Origin: JANWYU01 sp964655485 | Lineage (GTDB): Bacteria > Bdellovibrionota > Bdellovibrionia > Bdellovibrionales > Bdellovibrionaceae | Assembly: GCA_964655485.1 (NCBI GenBank) | Contig: CAZZMS010000090.1 | Coordinates: forward strand, 3,589 to 67,588 | Direction of reading: 5' to 3' | Length of the DNA: 64,000 bases | Shown: positions 8,457-17,053 of the stretch, one piece after another | Position numbering within the stretch: position 1 is the first letter of the stretch | How the letters are laid out: every line of letters starts with the position of its first letter | Translations under genes and position numbers: made by a program | Notes under the pieces: model-generated | Told to the model about the DNA's origin: nothing | Database searches by the model: none | Seen by the model: the letters and a program-made list of their open reading frames with translations, nothing else

Positions 8457-9320
8457 GTGTTACAGGCCCGTCATTTGATGAGTTGTCAGTGTATCTTTTT
8501 GGATCACCAGACTAAGGTGTCGGAGATCGACTTTAACATGGCGAGCCGTGAGGACGTACTTTGCCTTGTCGGTAACCCGAAGCGCGTACATGGGATTTTG
8601 ACGCCGGAAGCATTACTAAAGATTTTTATTAAGTACCAAAAGCAAGTTTTCCATCGCCTCTCAGAAAAAAAGGAAAATATCTTGCACTGGCTGAGTGACT
8701 TACCGAAGCCGCATTTTGTGCAAGAAGCTGAAGACTTTAACTCTGTGCTTAAGAAAATGCTGGCGAGCTCCCAAGCTTATCTCCTCGTGTTGGGGCAAGC
8801 CGAGGATGTTATTGGCTTTATACGTCATCGAGACTTGTTACCTTATTTTTCTTCCAAAGCGTCTATGGGACTGGTTCATCAAGGGAAGGAATCATCATTG
8901 GAGAAAGAAAAAGTGCGGGCAGTCGCAAGCACATTAGAAAATGATGTGTACTATTTCGAAAGCTTCTTTACCAAAGCCCCCTTCATGATGCACTCAGTGA
9001 ATCGCGATGGAATTATTCAACTGGCTAATGAGATGCTACATCATGTTTTGGGATACTATTATCCAGAGCTTTTGGGTCGCTCGATTGAGGAACTGTACAC
9101 CAAAGAAAACTTTTTACAGGCTAAGCGTTCTATTCAAAGTATCATTGATGGCCAGTTCCAACCTGTGGTTAGTTCGCGGATGAAGCGTAAAGATGGTAAA
9201 ACCATAGATGTTGAGATTACCTCTCGTGCATTGCTTAATAGCAGTGGTCAATCGGTAGGAACTTTGACAATCTCTCGCCCTGCTGACTTAAAATTGCTCA
9301 TGGACTTTTACCAAGCCTAG
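8457..9320 (+). CDS. CBS-like / PAS-domain signalling protein
   Basis: The 287-residue product begins QARHLMS, which looks like the start of a CBS motif (AxxxMT), and continues to VHGILTPEALL and VIGFIRHRDLLPYF, resembling a CBS pair. From about residue 175 a PAS domain follows (FFTKAPFMMHSVNRDGII..., LLGRSIEELY, RKDGKTIDVEI). No kinase, GGDEF or HTH output is attached, so it is a stand-alone sensor or adaptor. The GTG start keeps the ARHLMS motif; no good Shine-Dalgarno precedes it, and with the sigma-28-like promoter the mRNA may be nearly leaderless. It lies upstream of a chemoreceptor. Confidence 0.7.
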   Translation: MLQARHLMSCQCIFLDHQTKVSEIDFNMASREDVLCLVGNPKRVHGILTPEALLKIFIKYQKQVFHRLSEKKENILHWLSDLPKPHFVQEAEDFNSVLKKMLASSQAYLLVLGQAEDVIGFIRHRDLLPYFSSKASMGLVHQGKESSLEKEKVRAVASTLENDVYYFESFFTKAPFMMHSVNRDGIIQLANEMLHHVLGYYYPELLGRSIEELYTKENFLQAKRSIQSIIDGQFQPVVSSRMKRKDGKTIDVEITSRALLNSSGQSVGTLTISRPADLKLLMDFYQA

Positions 9321-9696
9321 TCGTTCATTATTGTTTTAGGTCCTTCAAAAAAAAATGACGGTGGATTGCTATATGATCCACTTCATGGCAAATACAATCG
9401 ATACATTGTCCGTTAAGTAGGTTAACTTCCTCGATTTGGTATTGGTTGTTTGCTAAATAGAAATCTGAATCCGCATTAATTGATTTCGACTGTCACTGGC
9501 ATGATGCGGTCATGTTTTTTTGATATCTAAAGTTTATTACAAAATGTTTTTTGCTAATCATGGTAACAATAGTTACTTTTTGTCTCGTTTGCTGGACGCT
9601 CTCAAAAAGCTCTTTGAAAATGAGTTTATCGTGTTAAAAAGTTAGGTAGCAGTTATGTAAGGTTGCAGTAGTTGCGATGGTTCTCAAGGAGGAGAA
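9321..9696 (+). other. 376-base intergenic region before the chemoreceptor gene
   Basis: No open frame of interest. It contains a 6-bp perfect stem (GTGGAT 9361-9366 with ATCCAC 9376-9381), a TAAAGTTT box that matches a sigma-28 -35 but has no -10 at the right distance, one GGTAAC hexamer near 9561, and the strong AAGGAGGAG ribosome binding site of the chemoreceptor at the right end. Confidence 0.5.
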
Positions 9697-11214
9697 ATGA
9701 CACTACAAAAAAAAATCGTAATTATTGGATTATCTGCCTGCGTGTTGGGCGTCCTAGTGGCCTTAGGATTGTCTTACCATGCGCTTCGCTCTCAAGTGAT
9801 TCATGAAAAGCGAAACTTTACAGAAGGATTGCTTAATCAATTTGAGGCTGTAAGGGAATTTGTGGCCTCGCAAGGGGGATTTAGGGAGTATGCGGAAAAT
9901 TTGGTGCAAAAATATCCGGATGGAAAGTTACCGGATAAGGAGAAGCAATCTCTCATGCGACGGGTTCCTATCGTGGCAGCTATGGAAACGGCTAAGAAAA
10001 AAGCTCAACAAAGTAGCTACGAGTTTCGTGTGTTTTCTGATCATCCGAGACGTAAAGAAAATCAAGCCACACCTTATGAGCTAGAGATTTTAAAACGCTT
10101 TCGTGAAGATCCTAAGCTAGAACAGTTAGAAGAGGAAATTGAGGGTCAATTTGTGTTATATCGGCCGGTCCGTCTTAGCGAGACTCAAGGTTGTCTCATT
10201 TGTCACGGTGATCCAGCGACAAGTCCATGGAAGAATGGTAAAGACATTTTAGGTTACCCCATGGAAGATCGAAAAGATGGTTACTTGCATGGCGTATTTG
10301 TGGTTAAGGCCGGTTATGAGCAAGCTCTGACTCGTGCCAAGCAGACCATGAGTTGGACGGTTTTGTGGGTGTCATTGATCGTTTTAGCCATTATGGCTTT
10401 CTTAGTGGTAACTGTGCGGAATAATTTTCTGCAATTAGAAAAGCAAAGTGAAAAGGTCTTCACGGTTATTGATGATATGAAGCGAGTCATTGCTCAGGTG
10501 CGCGACTCTAGTCACAGTTTATCTCAGAGCTCGACGGAAGCTGCGGCAAGCATTGAGGAGACGACGGCAAGCACTGAAGAGATTAATTCCATGATCCGAC
10601 TTAATAGTGAACATGCAGGAGAGAGTGAAAAAGTCTCCTCTCAGTCAGCACAACAGGCAGAGGTTGGTCATCAAAGAATTGAAGAATTAGTTTTAGCTGT
10701 GGATGAGATTCGGGGCAAAAGTGATAAAATTAAGGCGATAATATCAGTGATTGATGATATTGCTTTTCAGACAAATCTTTTAGCTCTTAATGCGGCTGTG
10801 GAGGCAGCACGCGCGGGTGAGCAGGGTAAAGGCTTTGCAGTTGTTGCAGAAGCAGTAAGAAACTTGGCGCAAAAAAGTGCAGAATCAGCGAAGGAAATCA
10901 GTCAATTGATTCTTGAGTCTGGTCAGTCAGTAGAGCAAGGAGTAGAAAAAGCACGAGCCGTGCAAGCTGCAATTGAGGAGTTAAGGGAATCCATTAAAAA
11001 AGTTTCTACCTTAAACTCAGAAATTGCCGCTTCATCCAAGGAACAGAGTCGCGGTGTTGAGGGCATTAATCAAGCGATTCAAGAGCTAGATAAAGCGACT
11101 CAGCAAAACGCAGCGGCCAGTATGCAGTTAGCATCGATCACGGAAGAGATTGAGCGACAAAGCCAGCAGCTCCAAGACTCGATGGAACGTCTGTTAAAAG
11201 TTTTGCATGGTTAG
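9697..11214 (+). CDS. Methyl-accepting chemotaxis protein with heme-c-type (Tll0287/DUF3365-like) sensor domain
   Basis: The 505-residue receptor has an N-terminal transmembrane helix (about 7-27), a periplasmic domain and a second helix (about 218-243), then a cytoplasmic signalling domain. The periplasmic domain contains CLICHG (C166, C169, H170), a CxxCH heme-attachment motif, in the context typical of Tll0287-like sensors. The signalling hairpin tip (about 350-400) contains IAFQTNLLALNAAVEAARAG. It should report redox state or a heme ligand to CheA/CheW; no CheR-tethering pentapeptide is visible at the C-terminus. No other che genes are nearby. The last four bases overlap the convergent ABC gene. 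Confidence 0.9.
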   Translation: MTLQKKIVIIGLSACVLGVLVALGLSYHALRSQVIHEKRNFTEGLLNQFEAVREFVASQGGFREYAENLVQKYPDGKLPDKEKQSLMRRVPIVAAMETAKKKAQQSSYEFRVFSDHPRRKENQATPYELEILKRFREDPKLEQLEEEIEGQFVLYRPVRLSETQGCLICHGDPATSPWKNGKDILGYPMEDRKDGYLHGVFVVKAGYEQALTRAKQTMSWTVLWVSLIVLAIMAFLVVTVRNNFLQLEKQSEKVFTVIDDMKRVIAQVRDSSHSLSQSSTEAAASIEETTASTEEINSMIRLNSEHAGESEKVSSQSAQQAEVGHQRIEELVLAVDEIRGKSDKIKAIISVIDDIAFQTNLLALNAAVEAARAGEQGKGFAVVAEAVRNLAQKSAESAKEISQLILESGQSVEQGVEKARAVQAAIEELRESIKKVSTLNSEIAASSKEQSRGVEGINQAIQELDKATQQNAAASMQLASITEEIERQSQQLQDSMERLLKVLHG

Positions 11215-13061
11215 TGGTTTATGGATTGATTTTTAAACTGCGGTAACACCTGTTCAGGTTTGCCCCAGTCGCGAATACGTCCACGCTCGAGCCAAAGAAT
11301 ATAGTCGCAGGATTCTAGGGTCTGCAGTCGGTGAGCAATGATCAGGCTCAGTCGCCCTTGCATCTTACTTTCCAGGAGACGTGACCATACCCCTTCAGTT
11401 TGGGGATCCATGTTGCTAGTAGCTTCGTCAAGAAGTAAAACAGGACGTGGTGAAATCATGGTCCTTGCCAGTTGAATTAACTGTCGCTCTCCCACCGAGA
11501 GATTCGAGCCCTTTTCATAAATCATCAAGTGGGGTTGGCGCAACCAGGGTTCGTAAGCAAGCTCAGATAAGAGTTGGATGTAATCACTCTCGGCTAGGCG
11601 TCCGTCAGGATCGATATTGTCGCGCAAAGAGCCTTGCAGAATCAGTGGATCTTGCGGAATGAACGCTAGCTGTTGTCTTAGCGCTTCGATACCCAGGTCC
11701 ATCGAGGGTTGAGTGATAGGTAACTTAAAGGGCCCAAGTTCAATCTCGCCTTTTTCGATAGGATATAGGTGGGCAAGAATCTGAACAAATGAGCTTTTGC
11801 CGGAGCCTGTCTGGCCGACAATACCAATTTTGGCTTGCGGTAACTCGATATGAATGTCTTGCAAAATCCAAGGTCCGTCTTTTTTGTAGCGGAAATACAC
11901 ATGTTTCCACTGAATACTTGAAATCGGGAGGAGGTGGTTGTTGGGAATGGCTCCATTCCATGTAAAATTTTGGCTTTCTATATCTTTTTTCGAGGATGTA
12001 AAACTCGGAGAAAGCCGATGCTTCTGATGTTCTGGGGTGGGAAAGCGTGCTTCATCGGGTAACAGGGCGGCCTGCTCCAAAGGTCTCCTAAGATAGTCAT
12101 CAAGTCGCATCACCCCTACGTTAGCTTCCTCGAATTGTGCTAGCCACTCAAAAAACATTTGAATGCTGTTACTTGAAAGAGTGATAAGGCCTAAGCTTAA
12201 GCCCAAATCACCCCAAGTCGTCCAACCACGTTCAATGCCCCACCAAGAAAGAAGGGCAACTAAAATGTAAAGTAACAAGGAAAGTCCATTAAGGGCTAAA
12301 GTGAAATAGGCTAAAGTTTTTTGGGTTTTCCACTTTTGGTCCAAATAAAGCCTGTCTTCTTGAGAAAAGCGGGTGGTGAAGCTGGATTCCCTGAATAGCC
12401 AACGAATGATGCTGGATCCTTGAAGGGTTTCAGCAAAGTGCGCAATGCTTGGGGCGCGTCGCTTCGACAGCTCCTCGCGATTGTGGCGCAAATACGGGGC
12501 CCACCTGCGATAAATAGCATAGTAACCTATGGCTCCAACAATAACGGAAAGAGCATATCCCCAATGAGTCCCAACCAGAATCAGCGCAATCCAGATTAAA
12601 TCAAAAACGATACTCAAAAACTCTGCAAGCGGGCCACCAAACAATCGAAAAGCACTCCCATAGTCGCTAGAAAATCGGGTAACAATACGTCCGACTGGGG
12701 TTTGGTCGAAAAAACTCATGGGAAATCGTGAAACGCGCAGGGCGACCTCGTCGTGAATATGGCTGATCATTAAGGCGTTTAAGTGAGAAAATTGAATGCG
12801 AAAGATCCATGTACATAATAAACCTGACGAGAGGAGTACAATTAATCCTATGAAAAACTCATGATGCCCTTTCAGCCAAAGAGCCCAGTGACTCGAGCGA
12901 GCTCCTCCCAATAGAAAATCCACGTAGGCGGCGATCCAACTACCACTGGCCAAAACTAAGCCTCTCCCAAGAAACCCTAGTATTACCCAAGTGGCAAGGG
13001 CTACCCATTGTCCTTCTAGCGACCAGAGGAGAGTTTGGTAATGTTTAGTGTTTGATTTCAT
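11211..13061 (-). CDS. ABC exporter half (TMD-NBD), ABCC NBD2-like, catalytic partner
   Basis: This 616-residue fused permease-ATPase has six transmembrane helices in the N-terminal half and one nucleotide-binding domain. Walker A is GQTGSGKSS (about residue 417), Walker B VLLLDEATS with the catalytic glutamate (about 543), and the H-loop IIAHR (about 573). The signature is LSVGERQ, and the Q-loop region is FIPQDPLILQGSLRDNIDP; both are hallmarks of the second NBD of eukaryotic ABCC/MRP transporters. Its start lies 17 bases inside the preceding gene, which encodes the NBD1-like partner. The pair should form a heterodimeric exporter; substrate unknown. Confidence 0.9.
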   Translation of the reverse strand: MKSNTKHYQTLLWSLEGQWVALATWVILGFLGRGLVLASGSWIAAYVDFLLGGARSSHWALWLKGHHEFFIGLIVLLSSGLLCTWIFRIQFSHLNALMISHIHDEVALRVSRFPMSFFDQTPVGRIVTRFSSDYGSAFRLFGGPLAEFLSIVFDLIWIALILVGTHWGYALSVIVGAIGYYAIYRRWAPYLRHNREELSKRRAPSIAHFAETLQGSSIIRWLFRESSFTTRFSQEDRLYLDQKWKTQKTLAYFTLALNGLSLLLYILVALLSWWGIERGWTTWGDLGLSLGLITLSSNSIQMFFEWLAQFEEANVGVMRLDDYLRRPLEQAALLPDEARFPTPEHQKHRLSPSFTSSKKDIESQNFTWNGAIPNNHLLPISSIQWKHVYFRYKKDGPWILQDIHIELPQAKIGIVGQTGSGKSSFVQILAHLYPIEKGEIELGPFKLPITQPSMDLGIEALRQQLAFIPQDPLILQGSLRDNIDPDGRLAESDYIQLLSELAYEPWLRQPHLMIYEKGSNLSVGERQLIQLARTMISPRPVLLLDEATSNMDPQTEGVWSRLLESKMQGRLSLIIAHRLQTLESCDYILWLERGRIRDWGKPEQVLPQFKNQSINH

Positions 13062-14877
13062 TCTCGTTCTCTAAGTCGAAGTTCGATTGATAACTCTGTG
13101 TAGACCATTGAGGAATCATCTCGATGAGTTTCCCATTTTCGATGCGAAACACACGGTCTGCGTAAGTCATGGTTTCGCGACGATGGCACACCATGATTCT
13201 TGTGGCTTTGTGCGGAGAGCTTTTTATTTGTTCAAGAATATTTTTTTCGGTGAGGATATCTAATGCGCTGAAAGAATCATCAAAGAGAAAAATCGGTGTT
13301 TGTTTATCCAGTAAGCGAGCCAAATTGAGGCGTTGTTTTTGGCCTCCTGACAGATTGACTCCTCTTTCTCCGATGAGAGTATCCAGGCCGGCATCAAGTC
13401 GCTCCGCTACAGGATCGAACTGAGCACATAAGAGTCGCTCGTAAAGCAGGTGATCATCAGTCTTCTCTGCATCATACTCTAAGTGAAGGTTGTCGCGCAT
13501 ACTGCTTGAGATGAGGAAGGATTCTTGGGGTGAATAGGTGAAAAATAATTTCCATAATTTTCGCGGAAAGTTCAGGAGAGAAAGAGGGCCTATCTGATAG
13601 ATCTCAAAATGGGCGTCGGTTTCGCCCATTAAAGAATTAAGAAGCAGGCTTTTTCCTGCTCCCACCGCCCCTGTTATGGCAATCCATTCTCCGCTTTTTA
13701 CCTCGAAGGAAATCCCTTCAAGGATTTTTTTATTGGCCAGCTCAAGAGTGAGTCCCTGTACTTTTAAGCTCCCTAAATGAGAGCCTTTTTTCAAAATTAT
13801 GCTATTTAGCCAATCAATCAGCTCGACTTCGGTTTGCGGAGACTTTGAGTCTTGGGGGTCAAGCTTCAAACTCCGATGGACGTAAGTGTAAATGTTAGAA
13901 ATCGTCCCCTGGTCTAACTCTCTGTTGAAATCTGGGGGGGAGTTTAATTGGTGAAAGGTATTATAAATTCGCTGAATCGAGGTCCAAGCGTCAAAAACAA
14001 AGGTAAAAAACCAGGGTAGCTGCCGAAAACTACGTGTCAAAAAGACACTCACAATCCAGTAAATGCCTAGAATGTTACCAGGGCTCATCGACGAGCTTCG
14101 CCATAAAAAAAACGCCGTAAAAATGAAAGTCATCGTACTAGCTAGGGTGTTCATGGTTTGTCCGTTAGTCAGCATACCCAAGCGATTTTCTGTTTCTATC
14201 TCACGGGCCTTTCGAATGTTTTGCTCAAAGCGAGACGATAAATTGAGCAAACGAATCCAGCGGATGTTTTGAATCCATTCATTAATTAGCCCCACTCGCT
14301 TCGCTGCCAGTTCTTTAAAGCGCTTGAAAAAGAGACTTTGTCGAAAGGCGAGAAGAAGGTTTAGCAGGGTGAAAATGGTAAGACTGAGTAGAAGATCTAC
14401 GGCAGGCACATGAAAAATCTTGTGCAGCGCTAGGGGGGCCAAGATTAAGGGAAATAGAATATTGAGTCCCTGCGGAAGACTTTGCTCAAGTAAAATCGTG
14501 CTGGAGGGAATGTCGGTAGCATAGATGGCGATAAGCTCTCCAATGCTCTTACCCTTCCGGTCGATGGAGCGCAGATTTAGTAGGTGAAGGTAGAGTTGTT
14601 TAGAGAGAAGGGCTTGAGTTTCGTTCGCTATTTTTTGACAGGATAAGTTAAGCCCCTGATATAAAAAAAAATAGCTAAGTAATGAGCCAGCCGCAGCTAT
14701 CAGCCAAGTCCATTGAACTTGCGTGGACAAAGAGTCAAAAAAAGCTTTTTGCAGCAGAGGTGTCGCTATACCCAGGGTACTCACAACAAGCGCAAGTGCG
14801 ACAACGCCTATTTTATAGAGGGGACGATAAAGTAACATCCACCACAGCAATTGATGGGCACTTTGCCAAGGGAGCAT
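13045..14877 (-). CDS. ABC exporter half (TMD-NBD), ABCC NBD1-like, degenerate partner
   Basis: The 610-residue partner has N-terminal transmembrane helices and one NBD. Walker A is GAVGAGKSLL (about residue 404) and the signature region is GERGVNLSGGQKQR. Walker B is IFLFDDSFSALD, with aspartate where the catalytic glutamate should be. ERGVNLSGGQKQR and FDDxxSALD are characteristic of NBD1 of ABCC proteins, so the nonequivalent ATP sites of MRP-type transporters seem to be divided between two genes. It is the first gene of the pair and is translationally coupled to the second by a 17-base overlap. Substrate cannot be inferred from the sequence. Confidence 0.9.
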   Translation of the reverse strand: MLPWQSAHQLLWWMLLYRPLYKIGVVALALVVSTLGIATPLLQKAFFDSLSTQVQWTWLIAAAGSLLSYFFLYQGLNLSCQKIANETQALLSKQLYLHLLNLRSIDRKGKSIGELIAIYATDIPSSTILLEQSLPQGLNILFPLILAPLALHKIFHVPAVDLLLSLTIFTLLNLLLAFRQSLFFKRFKELAAKRVGLINEWIQNIRWIRLLNLSSRFEQNIRKAREIETENRLGMLTNGQTMNTLASTMTFIFTAFFLWRSSSMSPGNILGIYWIVSVFLTRSFRQLPWFFTFVFDAWTSIQRIYNTFHQLNSPPDFNRELDQGTISNIYTYVHRSLKLDPQDSKSPQTEVELIDWLNSIILKKGSHLGSLKVQGLTLELANKKILEGISFEVKSGEWIAITGAVGAGKSLLLNSLMGETDAHFEIYQIGPLSLLNFPRKLWKLFFTYSPQESFLISSSMRDNLHLEYDAEKTDDHLLYERLLCAQFDPVAERLDAGLDTLIGERGVNLSGGQKQRLNLARLLDKQTPIFLFDDSFSALDILTEKNILEQIKSSPHKATRIMVCHRRETMTYADRVFRIENGKLIEMIPQWSTQSYQSNFDLENENEIKH

Positions 14878-14996
14878 GGGGTTTTAAACTACCAGAACCT
14901 CCGGGTCTTAGCATCCTCTAAGGGAAGATTCTTGCCATGAGGCATTAGCCTTGATGAAATGACAAATCAAAGGCGAGATACGGGAAGAGGACAAGA

Positions 14997-16226
14997 TTGG
15001 TGAGGCAAACTCGTCGTGATTTTATTAAAAATGTGGGCTGGGGTCTAGGTTCAGCGGCCCTGCTTGAAGCGTGCACTACCCTGGATCAGTTGTTTTTTGG
15101 GGAGTCGGCTGATTTACGTTCAAAAGTCGCGATTATTGGTGCGGGGCTTAGTGGCCTGTTATGCGCTTGGGAGCTTAAAAAACGTAAAGTCCCTTTTGTG
15201 ATTTTTGAGAGTTCCACACGTTTGGGAGGCCAGATTGTCACCCTGAACTCTCCCGCAGGAGCAGAAAGTTTTTGGGTGGAAATGGGTCCAGGTCAAGGAT
15301 TTTGGCCAGATAACAAAAGGATACTTAGTATTATTCGCGAGCTGCAACTGCAGACCTTGGAGTTACCTGTGGCTCGTCCTGCCAAGGGCTTCGAAGCGGA
15401 GCGAGCTTTTAGCTTGTGGCAGTGGGGCTTACCTCCTGAGGAGTTAGATTCGCAGGGTGGCTTGGGTCAAGACTCTTTGAAAGTTGTTTCCGCCAAAACT
15501 TCGCCTTTCCTTGTGATTGATAAGGGGGCACAAAGACTCATTGAAGCCCTGAGCGGGCAACTTTTTGGTTCTTTTGTGGAGGGATATGTTCGTTTACAGC
15601 ATGAGTGGATCGCCGTGGAGCCTAATGGGAATCATTGGGATTTAATTTTTCGCACCCCGCACGGACGCAGAAGATTTGAGGTTGAACAAGTGATTGTAGC
15701 TTTTAATCCTTGGTTACTTTCTCACGTAAAAGGTGCTGAAGCGTGGGTCAGTTGGCCTGGGGGGGGGCCATTGATCCCCTGGTCAAGGGTGGAGCAACGA
15801 CTTAGGACTTCTGCGCCTAAAAGCGAAGGTCTCTTGCGTGCGGGTGAGCGTGAGGTTAGTTGGTTTTATACGTGGAGGCGTAAAAATGTGTGGGGGGATG
15901 TGAAGTCTCAAGAAAGTTGGCTCATGTCCCGAGGGCCATCTCAGACCCATGTTAGGCCAGCCTTTTTGCGCTCTGAGGATTCAGGAGTGACTCTCAGTTG
16001 GGATTGGGCATGGCAGAAGGGGGTGCGGGGTTGTAGTCTTCCCCCCGTTCGCAGAGAACGGTGTCCTTCACTTTCTTTACCCGCTTCCTGGCAACATACT
16101 CATCTCTGGTTGCGGGAGTCCAAGGGAGAGGGCTGCTCCAGCCCCTGGGAGCTATGCGCGTGGGCGGCTCAGCAGGTGGCAGAACGAGTCGTTGATACCA
16201 GCCTCATAAGTCGAAAAAGGCTTTGA
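14997..16226 (+). CDS. Tat-exported FAD-dependent amine oxidase / protoporphyrinogen-oxidase-like flavoprotein
   Basis: The 409-residue product begins with a twin-arginine motif (RRDFIK, residues 6-11) followed by a hydrophobic run ending LLEAC, a possible lipobox. It should therefore be exported folded with its flavin. The Rossmann dinucleotide motif GAGLSGLLCAWE and the following ESSTRLGGQI are typical of the FAD/NAD(P)-binding amine oxidase superfamily. The substrate is unknown. It starts with TTG or the adjacent GTG. It is divergent from the ABC exporter pair and upstream of folE. Confidence 0.75.
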   Translation: MVRQTRRDFIKNVGWGLGSAALLEACTTLDQLFFGESADLRSKVAIIGAGLSGLLCAWELKKRKVPFVIFESSTRLGGQIVTLNSPAGAESFWVEMGPGQGFWPDNKRILSIIRELQLQTLELPVARPAKGFEAERAFSLWQWGLPPEELDSQGGLGQDSLKVVSAKTSPFLVIDKGAQRLIEALSGQLFGSFVEGYVRLQHEWIAVEPNGNHWDLIFRTPHGRRRFEVEQVIVAFNPWLLSHVKGAEAWVSWPGGGPLIPWSRVEQRLRTSAPKSEGLLRAGEREVSWFYTWRRKNVWGDVKSQESWLMSRGPSQTHVRPAFLRSEDSGVTLSWDWAWQKGVRGCSLPPVRRERCPSLSLPASWQHTHLWLRESKGEGCSSPWELCAWAAQQVAERVVDTSLISRKRL

Positions 16227-16321
16227 GTTTTCTGTTTTTTTTCAGGTCACCGGGGGAGAGTTGGCTTTTTGTGCTCTCATCTGTTAGGTCATAGAGACAC
16301 TAGCTGGAGAAAGAGGCCACC

Positions 16322-16996
16322 ATGTCAAAAAATAGCATTGAGACTAGGATCTCGGATCAGGTGATTGCGAAAGCTTTGAGTCTGGTTACCCCCACGCCTA
16401 CGTTAAAGAGCGCGGGTAAAACACCGGAACAAAAAATTGAGCGCATCACATCGCTGATGGCGCAGGTTCTAGAAGAGTTAGGTTTAGATCTCAGTGATGA
16501 CAGTTTAAAAGATACGCCTCGCCGGATCGCCAAGATGTACGTCAATGAAATTTTTTGGGGACTTGACGAAAAAAGCTTTCCCAAAATGACAGTCATCTCT
16601 AACAAAATGGAATATGAGCAAATGGTGCAAGTGCGTGGCATTAAAGTGATGAGTATGTGCGAGCATCATTTTATGCCTATCCATGGTGTGGCCACCGTGG
16701 CGTATATTCCCAATAAAAAAGTCGTTGGCTTATCCAAGATCAATCGATTAGTGGATTATTTTTGCCGCAGGCCTCAGGTGCAGGAACGTCTGACCAAGCA
16801 GATCGCTGATATGCTCCAGCAGTTACTGCAAACGGAACATGTGGCCGTCCATATCGAAGCCAAGCATTATTGTGTGATCGCTCGTGGGGTGGAGGATGTA
16901 CAATCCACCACGGTGACCACAGACCTACGTGGACATTTTTTGAGTTTGCCGCACACTCGTCAGGAGTTTCTTAGTTCGGTGAGTCGGTGGGATTAA
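16322..16996 (+). CDS. folE: GTP cyclohydrolase I
   Basis: The 224-residue product contains MCEHHFMPIHG (zinc ligands C and H), VVGLSKINRLVDYFCRRPQVQERLT and HYCVIARGVED, the FolE signatures with the third zinc cysteine. It converts GTP to dihydroneopterin triphosphate, the first step of folate/pterin synthesis, as a cytosolic homodecamer. About 40 residues at the N-terminus precede the conserved core. A GGAGAAAGAGG ribosome binding site lies just upstream. It is followed by a terminator-like hairpin shared with a convergent gene. Confidence 0.96.
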   Translation: MSKNSIETRISDQVIAKALSLVTPTPTLKSAGKTPEQKIERITSLMAQVLEELGLDLSDDSLKDTPRRIAKMYVNEIFWGLDEKSFPKMTVISNKMEYEQMVQVRGIKVMSMCEHHFMPIHGVATVAYIPNKKVVGLSKINRLVDYFCRRPQVQERLTKQIADMLQQLLQTEHVAVHIEAKHYCVIARGVEDVQSTTVTTDLRGHFLSLPHTRQEFLSSVSRWD

Positions 16997-17000
16997 GTAC

Positions 17001-17028
17001 AAAGTCCTCGTTGTCAGACGAGGGCTTT
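17001..17028 (+). terminator. Hairpin between convergent folE and the large lipoprotein gene
   Basis: An 11-bp stem (AAAGTCCTCGT with ACGAGGGCTTT, one G-U pair) around loop TGTCAG lies 4 bases after the folE stop. The following T-run is weak. Its position between convergent genes supports a bidirectional terminator. Confidence 0.6.
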
Positions 17029-17053
17029 GTGATTTCTGAGGTTATCATGCGTA

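Noticed and set aside
9521..9560. Sigma-28 promoter for the chemoreceptor gene at a TAAAGTTT box
   Set aside because: The -35-like box has no GCCGATAA-like element about 11 bases downstream.
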